Shown here: in pieces, positions 1-5,147 of the stretch | Layout: each line of letters begins with the position of its first letter | How positions within the stretch are numbered: position 1 is the stretch's first letter | Assembly (NCBI GenBank): GCA_027490485.1 | Contig: JAIXYA010000093.1 | Coordinates: 1 to 5,147 of the forward strand | Source: Comamonadaceae bacterium | GTDB taxonomy: Bacteria > Pseudomonadota > Gammaproteobacteria > Burkholderiales > Burkholderiaceae_C | Length of the DNA stretch: 5,147 bases | Reading direction: 5' to 3' | Notes under the pieces: generated by a model | What the model saw: the letters and a program-made list of their open reading frames with translations, nothing else | Databases searched by the model: none | Told to the model about the DNA's origin: nothing | Program-made: the position numbers and the translations under genes

Positions 1-705
1 AGTGACTGTCACCACCGAGCCATAGCCATGGCAGTTCAAAGAACTGTCGGTTTGCGCGTCAAATACTTGCGAGGGCGTCACACTCTCTTTGCTAAACACA
101 GCGGCAATTCCCATGGGCTTTCCCGCCACTGGGCCAGCATGTTGCTTGCGAAGACGTTGACGCAGCTGGGACAACAATGGGTCATGGGTGACGTCAGCCA
201 AATCGGCGACATCGACTTTGTGGGGAAAACGTTTGCCACCGGCCGCACCCACAGTGATAAAGGGTGTGTGGCTGGCCAAAGCCCAAACTGACATGGCTTG
301 CTTGGCCGTCATTTGATCGCAAGCATCTATCACTGCATCCGCTTGCACAGACAACAAAGCGGCGCAGTTTTCAGGGGTAATGAATTCCTCAACTGCAGTT
401 ACTTGGCAATCGGGATGAATCAGGGCAATTCTTTGTTCAAGAGCCACCACTTTTGACATCCCTAAAGTGGTCGTCAAAGCAGGCAGTTGACGGTTGATGT
501 TGGACTCGGAAATATGGTCTAAATCAATCAATGTCAAAGCCCTTACGCCACTACGGGCCAGACACTCCACCGCCCATGAACCCACTCCCCCCACACCGAC
601 CACCACGACATGGCTTTGGCGAATCTGTTGGGCACCTATGTCCCCATACAAACGAGAAAGACCACTGAAGCGTCTGTCAGTGTCCGCAATGTCTTCTGAT
701 TTCAC
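1..705 (-). CDS. tcdA: tRNA threonylcarbamoyladenosine dehydratase TcdA (CsdL/YgdL), 3' end cut by the window
   Basis: This is an E1-like (ThiF/MoeB superfamily) enzyme. The family uses ATP to cyclise the threonylcarbamoyl group of t6A at position 37 of ANN-decoding tRNAs, giving ct6A, in the cytoplasm. The reading frame is open for 235 codons to the window edge; the E. coli protein is 268 residues, so about 30-35 C-terminal residues are missing. Visible landmarks are the family N-terminus RRFSGLSRLYG (residues 11-21), the nucleotide-binding loop VGVGGVGSWA (36-45), an acidic strand end LIDLD (59-63), the Asn/Arg motif SNINRQ (68-73), Lys85, VIDACD (125-130) and TVGAAGG (151-157). The last part resembles TcdA rather than ThiF or MoeB. 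The chosen start is GTG at 705-703, overlapping the cpoB stop by four bases (GTGA). No ATG exists in a suitable place, and the best AAGGA (724-728) sits 18 bases away, so translation is probably coupled to cpoB. The exact start is less certain than the identity. Confidence 0.93.
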   Translation of the reverse strand, partial: MKSEDIADTDRRFSGLSRLYGDIGAQQIRQSHVVVVGVGGVGSWAVECLARSGVRALTLIDLDHISESNINRQLPALTTTLGMSKVVALEQRIALIHPDCQVTAVEEFITPENCAALLSVQADAVIDACDQMTAKQAMSVWALASHTPFITVGAAGGKRFPHKVDVADLADVTHDPLLSQLRQRLRKQHAGPVAGKPMGIAAVFSKESVTPSQVFDAQTDSSLNCHGYGSVVTVT

Positions 706-1592
706 TTGATTTGGGACAACCTGTCCTTGGCAGCTGCAGCAGCTTCTGTGGTGGGATACAACTTCAAGAGTTCGTTAAAAGTTTTACGCGCTTCTTTGGG
801 TTGTTTGATTTCCAATTGCGCATTACCAACGGTCAACATCGCCTCAGGCGTTCTGGCATGGTTAGGAAAGTCATTGGCCAGTCCTTTGAGCTGCGCGATG
901 GCCTCATTGAAATCGCGGCGAGCAAACCTGGCACTGCCCAGCCAATACAAGGCGCTGGGCTTATAACCAGAAGCTGAATAGACCTTAACGAACTGCGCAA
1001 ATTCTTTGGCTGCAGCGGCAAAGTCCCCTTTTCGAAACAGTACGAAAGCAGCTTCAAAATCACGTTTTTCTTCTGGTTCGGCTAAAAACTCGAAACCGTC
1101 TACCTGAACATTAACTTTGCTCGACTTAGACGCCTCTTCCTTGATGGCAGGAGGCTCTTGCTTGAGCGACTGGCTGTTCATTTTTTGAAACCGCTCTTCT
1201 ATGTCGACCTTGGTCTCTTTAAGGGCGCGTTGCAAAAGAGTGATTTCACGCAATAACTGCTCGCGCTCGCCATTGAGATTGGCGATGTCTTGCTTGAGAG
1301 CATCAATTTGAGCTTGCAATTGCAAGACTGCTTGGCGGTTGTCTTGCTTCGACTGGTTGATATCCGCTTCAACTTGTTTGCGAAGAATCTCAAATTGTTT
1401 TTGAGATTGCTCAAGCGCTTTTTGCAGCGTTTGTTCGGAATATTGCAGCTGTGTTTGACGCTGATTTTCCAACCGTTGGCGCAAATCCAATATGGCTCTT
1501 CTGGCCTCTTCATCTTCAAACAAGGCAGCCTGTGCTGTGGGCACCAAAACCGCCCACAAGCACAGCGATGCTGCAAGAAGCCAAGATTTCAT
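702..1592 (-). CDS. cpoB: Cell division coordinator CpoB (Tol-Pal system protein YbgF)
   Basis: This periplasmic partner of the Tol-Pal system binds TolA and, in E. coli, links outer-membrane constriction to peptidoglycan synthesis by PBP1B. The protein has 296 residues (263 in E. coli). It starts with a signal peptide, residues 1-22, with a likely cut after PTAQA. A long Gln/Glu/Lys-rich coiled coil follows from about 27 to 137, matching the trimerisation region of the family. Next comes a hydrophilic linker with prolines (about 140-165), then a C-terminal TPR domain (about 175-296). Three helical-hairpin repeats are visible there: FEAAFVLFRKGDFAAAAKEF, ALYWLGSARFARRDFNEAI and AMLTVGNAQLEIKQPKEARK. 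The ATG at 1592-1590 overlaps the pal stop codon by four bases (ATGA). Its upstream Shine-Dalgarno is weak (TGAG about 11 bases away), so it probably depends on pal translation. Its own stop overlaps the tcdA start. The order after tolB and pal is the standard one. No truncation is seen. Confidence 0.96.
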   Translation of the reverse strand: MKSWLLAASLCLWAVLVPTAQAALFEDEEARRAILDLRQRLENQRQTQLQYSEQTLQKALEQSQKQFEILRKQVEADINQSKQDNRQAVLQLQAQIDALKQDIANLNGEREQLLREITLLQRALKETKVDIEERFQKMNSQSLKQEPPAIKEEASKSSKVNVQVDGFEFLAEPEEKRDFEAAFVLFRKGDFAAAAKEFAQFVKVYSASGYKPSALYWLGSARFARRDFNEAIAQLKGLANDFPNHARTPEAMLTVGNAQLEIKQPKEARKTFNELLKLYPTTEAAAAAKDRLSQIK

Positions 1593-2149
1593 CGGTAAAA
1601 GAACTCAGCGCGACGATTTTTTGCAAATGCACTTTCGTCAGCGCCTTGTACAGCAGGCTTTTCCTTGCCAAAGCTGACCGACTCGACTTGAGACTCTTGA
1701 ACACCCAGCAAGCTCAAACTTTGGCGAACTGCGTCAGCACGCTTTTGACCCAGGGCAAGGTTGTACTCACGACCACCACGTTCATCGGTATGGCCTTCCA
1801 AAGAAACTTTGGCTCTTGGATTGGCTTTGAGAAATTGTGCGTGGGCTTCAATCGTGGCTTGAAATTCAGACTTCACTACATAGCTGTCGTAATCGAAGAA
1901 AATGACTTTGGCTACATTACCCGCAGGGCCTGCACTCAAGTTGGTGCTAGCAGTGCTGTCAACAGGAACAACTGTGGACTTGGCTTCATTGGAAGGTGAG
2001 GCAGTGACAGGGGCTGGCATGACGGGGTCAGGTGCCACGGAAACTTTGGAGCCAGATTTATCTTCGACGGGCACGTCATTGAGTTTGACGCCTGAGGCAC
2101 AAGCAGCCAGCAGCAGAACAAGTCCCAGTGACAAAAATAATTTTTTCAT
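1589..2149 (-). CDS. pal: Peptidoglycan-associated lipoprotein Pal
   Basis: Pal is the outer-membrane lipoprotein of the Tol-Pal system; it binds peptidoglycan and alternately TolB. The product has 186 residues (E. coli 173). It begins with a lipoprotein signal, MKKLFLSLGLVLLLAAC, with lipobox LAAC and the acylated cysteine at residue 17. The next residue is Ala, not Asp, which is consistent with outer-membrane sorting. A flexible Pro/Ser/Thr/Val-rich linker covers about 20-78. The OmpA-C domain spans about 80-186, with FFDYDSY (84-90), the peptidoglycan-binding loop EGHTDERG (118-125), YNLALGQKRADAV (129-141) and the closing NRRAEFFYR. The frame stays open 32 codons further upstream (to 2245), but that extension lies inside tolB and has no signal-peptide sense. 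The ATG at 2149-2147 has a GGAGA ribosome site and yields a perfect lipoprotein signal. The gap to tolB is 16 bases, and the stop overlaps cpoB by four bases. Confidence 0.97.
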   Translation of the reverse strand: MKKLFLSLGLVLLLAACASGVKLNDVPVEDKSGSKVSVAPDPVMPAPVTASPSNEAKSTVVPVDSTASTNLSAGPAGNVAKVIFFDYDSYVVKSEFQATIEAHAQFLKANPRAKVSLEGHTDERGGREYNLALGQKRADAVRQSLSLLGVQESQVESVSFGKEKPAVQGADESAFAKNRRAEFFYR

Positions 2150-2153
2150 GAAA

Positions 2154-2158
2154 TCTCC
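2154..2158 (-). promoter_or_regulatory. Ribosome binding site of pal
   Basis: GGAGA on the minus strand lies a few bases before the ATG at 2149 and inside the short tolB-pal gap. It decides the pal start in favour of the lipoprotein signal over the 32-codon upstream extension. Confidence 0.75.
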
Positions 2159-2165
2159 AATTGAA

Positions 2166-3440
2166 TTAAGGATTGAGGAAAGGTCCCCAATGGGGCTCTC
2201 GCATATTGGAATTTTGTCCCGCGAGTCTGGCGCGTATTTTGCCATCTAAAGTTGTTGTCATTAGGGCTTCGCGTCCTTGCGACTGGGTGGAATACATAAT
2301 TAGTTTTCCATTCGGAGCAAACGTGGGTCGCTCATCTGCATTCGTGTCTGTCAAAGCCACCACTTTGTCGCTGATCAAATCCATGACATGCAGTTTGTAG
2401 GCGGCCCCTACTCGGGAGATAAATGCCAACCATCGTCCATCAGGACTCAGGCTGGGTGAGATGTTGTAACTGCCCGTGAACGTCACCCTCTGCACAGGGC
2501 CACCCATAGCAGGGGTTCGGTAAATTTGCGGCGAGCCACCACGGTCACTTACAAAATAAATGGCTGACCCATCCGAGCTGAAAACCGGTTCGGTATCGAT
2601 GCCATTGGACTGAGTAAGCCGCTTGGGATCTCCACCCTTTGAATTGATTAAAAACAACTGCGACCCACCATCACGGCTCAAGGTGATGGCCAAGGATTTG
2701 CCGTCTGGCGACCAAGCAGGCGCACTGTTGGAGCCCTTGAAATTGGCCAGCACCCTGCGCTTGCCTGATGCGATATCGTGGATATAAACCACTGGCTTGC
2801 GGGATTCAAACGAGACGTAGGCCAATTCGTTGCCGCTGGGTGACCAACTGGGCGAAATAATGGGTTCTTGGCTGGTCAAAGCGGCTTGGGGATTCTCTCC
2901 ATCAGCATCTGCCACCCAAAGCAAGTGTTTGGGGCCTTGCTTGGTGATGTAGGCGATACGGGTAGAAAAAATACCTTTATCGCCTGTTAATTTTTCATAG
3001 ACTTGGTCTGCGATGCGGTGGGATACCAAACGCAAATCTGCCGGAACAACCACATAGCTTTGACCCCCCATGTCTTCGCCCTTGACTGCATCCCACAAGC
3101 GAAAACGAACGTCAAAGCGGCCATCAGCCATTCGCGAAATACTGCCTGTTAAAAGAGCGTCTGCTGGTTTTTGGCGAATCGGGCCAAAGTCTGGTCGACT
3201 CACCTCATCAATGACCATGCCAGCGGGTGTGCTGCGAAACTGACCGCTGCGTTCAAGGTCGGCGGCCACGATTTGGGTGATCTTTTGAGGTGCGTTGTCT
3301 TCGCCTCGAAAGTTGGCCATGGCAATCGGGATTTGAGTCACGCCAACGCCAGATATTTCCACCCTGAAATCTGCTTGTGCAGGCATAGCCCACGCAAAAG
3401 CCAAAAGAACCATCCCTAGAGAAGAGAAGAACGAAGTCAT
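2166..3440 (-). CDS. tolB: Tol-Pal system beta-propeller protein TolB
   Basis: TolB is the soluble periplasmic propeller that binds Pal and is pulled on by TolA, regulating Pal's hold on peptidoglycan. The product has 424 residues, close to the usual length of about 430. A signal peptide covers residues 1-23 (MTSFFSS... cut after MPAQA, giving mature DFRVEISG). The N-terminal alpha/beta domain spans about 24-160, with FRVEISGVGVTQIPIA, IVAADLERSGQF and ADALLTGSI. The rest is a WD40-like (PD40) propeller with repeated S-P-D/S-G signatures at about 197-210, 240-253, 284-300, 328-342 and 371-385. It closes with REPHWGPF near the end, fitting a six-bladed propeller. The frame is open 77 codons upstream to 3671, but that part lies inside the glycosyltransferase gene and looks like noise. 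The ATG at 3440-3438 has AAGGA five bases upstream and gives a clean signal peptide. It overlaps the upstream stop by four bases. tolA, the usual upstream neighbour, is absent here. Confidence 0.97.
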   Translation of the reverse strand: MTSFFSSLGMVLLAFAWAMPAQADFRVEISGVGVTQIPIAMANFRGEDNAPQKITQIVAADLERSGQFRSTPAGMVIDEVSRPDFGPIRQKPADALLTGSISRMADGRFDVRFRLWDAVKGEDMGGQSYVVVPADLRLVSHRIADQVYEKLTGDKGIFSTRIAYITKQGPKHLLWVADADGENPQAALTSQEPIISPSWSPSGNELAYVSFESRKPVVYIHDIASGKRRVLANFKGSNSAPAWSPDGKSLAITLSRDGGSQLFLINSKGGDPKRLTQSNGIDTEPVFSSDGSAIYFVSDRGGSPQIYRTPAMGGPVQRVTFTGSYNISPSLSPDGRWLAFISRVGAAYKLHVMDLISDKVVALTDTNADERPTFAPNGKLIMYSTQSQGREALMTTTLDGKIRARLAGQNSNMREPHWGPFLNP

Positions 3441-4192
3441 TGCTTTCCTTGGTTCAAACAATACAAAGTGAAATATTTGCCATAGGCCGCTTGTGCTTGC
3501 ATTATGCAAACAGCCAGTCCCATGGAGCCGTCCAAAAATCCCAAACGAAAAATATAGCTCTTGATGAAAGCAACAAGACCAGAGCTCACAGCGCGTGGCA
3601 TGCTGGTGGTCTGACCTTGCGCAAATTTTTGGTCGGCCCATGCTTGGCTGTAGACCTGTAATTTGCGCCAATAAGATTGCGCCGAGGGGTAACTGTAGTG
3701 AAGCAGAGAGTGCTTGAGTTTTCCCTTAACGTGTTGATCATTAGAGACGATTTTTTCATGAACAACATCATCACTGAAACGAGCAGTGTGTTTTTGAAAA
3801 AGTCTGGCAACGCGGTCGGGTCGCCAGCCACAGTGGTGTATCCATTGGCCGCAAAAATTGGTCAAACGTGGAATATCGTAAAGCGTGTGTTGGGGTTGGG
3901 ATAGCACCTGCTGAATTTCACGAGCCAAATCGGCAGACACACGCTCGTCAGCATCTAGGGAGAGAACCCAGTCGTGACTGGCATAACTCAAAGCTTTGTT
4001 TTTTTGAGGACCAAAGCCTTCCCAGCTCGAGGCAGCAAAGACTTTGGCGCCCACACTTTGTGCAAGCGAAACGGTGTCATCGGTACTTTGCCCGTCCAGC
4101 ACAATGACTTCATCCGCAAAAGCAACGCTTTCAAGACAGGCCACAATGTTGGCGCTTTCATTGCGTGTAATGATGATGACACTCAAAGGCAT
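3437..4192 (-). CDS. Family 2 glycosyltransferase, WaaE/KdtX-like, probably LPS core
   Basis: This is a GT-A fold glycosyltransferase of the GT2 family. WaaE-type members transfer a sugar (glucose in Klebsiella) to the LPS inner core at the cytoplasmic face of the inner membrane; the donor and acceptor here cannot be read from sequence. The product has 251 residues, typical for the family. Visible are the N-terminal strand and NES motif LSVIIITRNESANI (3-16), VLDGQSTDDT (31-40), WEGFGPQKNKAL (57-68) and the metal-binding DXD in SLDADER (78-84). CGWRPDRVARLF (121-132), VHEKI and the C-terminal hydrophobic block SYIFRLGFLDGSMGLAVCI (about 212-230) follow; the last two are characteristic of WaaE-like proteins. 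The start is well fixed: an in-frame TAG lies at 4204-4202 and the ATG at 4192 is the only start codon after it, though it has no clear Shine-Dalgarno. The gene is the first of the leftward cluster and diverges from msbA, which supports an LPS role. It overlaps tolB by four bases. Confidence 0.9.
   Translation of the reverse strand: MPLSVIIITRNESANIVACLESVAFADEVIVLDGQSTDDTVSLAQSVGAKVFAASSWEGFGPQKNKALSYASHDWVLSLDADERVSADLAREIQQVLSQPQHTLYDIPRLTNFCGQWIHHCGWRPDRVARLFQKHTARFSDDVVHEKIVSNDQHVKGKLKHSLLHYSYPSAQSYWRKLQVYSQAWADQKFAQGQTTSMPRAVSSGLVAFIKSYIFRLGFLDGSMGLAVCIMQAQAAYGKYFTLYCLNQGKQ
3446..3450 (-). promoter_or_regulatory. Ribosome binding site of tolB
   Basis: AAGGA on the minus strand lies five bases before the ATG at 3440, inside the 3' end of the glycosyltransferase gene. 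It is the strongest Shine-Dalgarno site in the window and decides the tolB start against the 77-codon upstream extension. Confidence 0.75.
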
Positions 4193-4256
4193 GGTGTGAT
4201 TCTAACCAAGCGAAGTTTCAGTATCGTCATAATCCGAAAAAGTTTCTCAACAAAAC
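4193..4256. promoter_or_regulatory. Divergent promoter region between the glycosyltransferase-tol cluster and msbA
   Basis: These 64 bases are the only noncoding stretch over 20 bases and must hold the start signals for both directions unless a promoter lies inside coding sequence. Rightward, CATAAT (4228-4233) is a five-of-six match to a sigma70 -10 box, but no good -35 stands 16-18 bases before it. Leftward, TTGAGA (complement of 4245-4250) and GATACT (complement of 4220-4225) could be -35 and -10 boxes, but the 19-base spacing is long. The two candidates overlap. Neither is strong, so the region is supported by gene layout and the exact boxes are guesses. Confidence 0.45.
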
Positions 4257-5147
4257 ATGACCTCCCAGCCCCGTATTCGGCATCGACTTATTCGTGCATT
4301 TGCCCATTTCACCCAGCCCATCAGCGCATGGGTAGTGGCAGCTCTTTGTGTGGTGCTGGTGTCGATCACAGAGCCACTGATACCAGCCTTGTTGAAGCCT
4401 TTGCTCGACAAAGGGTTTACACAAAATGATTTTCCTTTATGGCAGGTACCCATTGCCTTGATTGGGTTATTCGGTTTACGCGGTTTGGGGGTCTTTATCA
4501 GCCAGGTGGCCATGGCCAAAGCCACCAACCACGGCCTGATCCAACTGCGAATGAAAATGTTTGAGCGTTTGCAAAATGCCGATTTGTCTCTGTTCAAGCA
4601 GCAAACTGCCAGCGCGTTGGGAAACACCTTGGTTTTTGAGGTGCAAAACGGAGCGCAGTTGATGGTGAGTTCACTCATGAGCTTGGTGCGCGATAGCCTG
4701 ACATTGCTTGCCTTGGTGGCCTACCTTCTGTATTTAAATTGGCAACTGAGTTTGATTGTGGCGCTGCTGTTTCCAGCGGTGGCGTGGTTGATGAAAGCTT
4801 TGAGCAAGCGCTTGTACCAAATCACCCGAGACACGCAGACCGCCACCGATGAACTGGCCTATGTGGTTGAAGAGACCGCACTTGCATACCGAGAAATACG
4901 GCTCCACCAAGCCCAGACTATGCAAATCGGTCGATTTGAGACTTTGGCAAAAACACTGCAACGTTTGGCCATGAAAACCGCGGTTGCCAGTTCCAGCATG
5001 ACCCCCATGACCCAGATTTTGTCTGCCATCGCTTTATCGGGTGTGATCAGCGTGGCTTTGATGCAAAGCCAACAAAGTGGAATGACGGTGGGGGGCTTTG
5101 CTGCTTTTGTCACCGCGATGTTGATGTTGATTGCGCCGATCAAACAC
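4257..5147 (+). CDS. msbA: Lipid A export ATP-binding/permease protein MsbA, N-terminal part (cut by the window)
   Basis: MsbA is a homodimeric inner-membrane ABC exporter that uses ATP to flip lipid A-core to the periplasmic leaflet. The frame is open for 297 codons to the window edge and covers most of the transmembrane domain; the nucleotide-binding domain, usually in the last 240 or so of about 580 residues, lies outside. Hydrophobic segments are at about 23-45, 63-85, 143-161, 163-180, 252-270 and 278-294, giving the six-helix pattern. Family landmarks include EPLIPALLKPLLDKGF (39-54), LRGLGVFISQVAMAKA (74-89), the GNTLVFEVQNGAQLM stretch, NWQLSLIVALLFP (161-173) and ETALAYREIRLHQAQ (206-220), which parallel E. 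coli MsbA. An in-frame TAA at 4230-4232 and the lack of other starts fix the ATG at 4257, though no Shine-Dalgarno is evident. Without the ATPase half a related lipid exporter cannot be strictly excluded, but divergence from a WaaE-like gene favours MsbA. Confidence 0.92.
   Translation, partial: MTSQPRIRHRLIRAFAHFTQPISAWVVAALCVVLVSITEPLIPALLKPLLDKGFTQNDFPLWQVPIALIGLFGLRGLGVFISQVAMAKATNHGLIQLRMKMFERLQNADLSLFKQQTASALGNTLVFEVQNGAQLMVSSLMSLVRDSLTLLALVAYLLYLNWQLSLIVALLFPAVAWLMKALSKRLYQITRDTQTATDELAYVVEETALAYREIRLHQAQTMQIGRFETLAKTLQRLAMKTAVASSSMTPMTQILSAIALSGVISVALMQSQQSGMTVGGFAAFVTAMLMLIAPIKH

Noticed and set aside
28..709. Two short plus-strand frames (28-291 and 494-709)
   Set aside because: They lie opposite tcdA, whose minus-strand frame is open throughout and matches the family end to end.
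1451..1999. A 182-codon plus-strand open frame opposite pal and cpoB
   Set aside because: It lies antisense across two clearly identified, conserved genes and shows no domain or ribosome site; it is a shadow frame.
2150..2165. Possible terminator or regulatory hairpin between tolB and pal
   Set aside because: The gap is only 16 bases, contains the pal ribosome site and shows no stable inverted repeat or T-run, so read-through is expected.
3974..4429. A 151-codon plus-strand open frame crossing the glycosyltransferase start and the intergenic region
   Set aside because: It is antisense to the glycosyltransferase and then out of frame with msbA; the translation has no recognisable motif and is best explained as a shadow of the two real genes.
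4247..4678. A 143-codon minus-strand open frame antisense to msbA
   Set aside because: The msbA frame on the other strand is continuous and recognisable; this translation is low-complexity Lys/Cys-rich noise.
1..5147. A previously undescribed system, mobile element, CRISPR array or RNA gene
   Set aside because: Every base except 80 noncoding ones is taken up by six recognisable core genes; no repeats, integrase, transposase or tRNA-like structure was seen.

Overview
The window is chromosomal DNA from a Gram-negative bacterium and consists almost entirely of cell-envelope genes. The protein styles (Pal with an EGHTDERGGREYNLALGQKRADAVRQSL-like peptidoglycan-binding core, a WaaE-type glycosyltransferase, MsbA) and the moderate base composition suggest a betaproteobacterium. 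My guess is the order Burkholderiales, possibly a Comamonadaceae-like freshwater organism. This assignment is an inference from protein flavour, not from a database match.

Layout: a five-gene cluster runs leftward (minus strand), read from right to left. It comprises a WaaE-like family 2 glycosyltransferase (4192-3437), tolB (3440-2166), pal (2149-1589), cpoB/ybgF (1592-702) and tcdA (705 to beyond the left edge). Three of the four junctions are 4-base start/stop overlaps, and the tolB-pal junction is a 16-base gap. The cluster is therefore probably one transcript with translational coupling. A 64-base intergenic region (4193-4256) separates it from a divergent msbA-like ABC transporter gene, which runs rightward from 4257 and leaves the window before its ATPase domain.

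How the genes work together: TolB (periplasm), Pal (outer-membrane lipoprotein) and CpoB (periplasm) are the periplasmic and outer-membrane half of the Tol-Pal machine. That machine draws the outer membrane in at division and coordinates it with peptidoglycan synthesis. The inner-membrane half, TolQ-TolR-TolA, is not in the window. MsbA flips lipid A-core across the inner membrane, and the WaaE-like enzyme probably adds a sugar to the LPS core on the cytoplasmic side, so the divergent pair is plausibly an LPS module. TcdA is a housekeeping tRNA-modification enzyme (ct6A37 formation) riding at the end of the cluster.

There is no gene-free stretch over 300 bases. I see no RNA gene, mobile element, CRISPR array, convincing terminator or unexplained system. 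The most notable points are the gene order (a glycosyltransferase where tolA is usually found), the stacked 4-base overlaps, and a very short divergent promoter region from which both genes start without a recognisable Shine-Dalgarno sequence.
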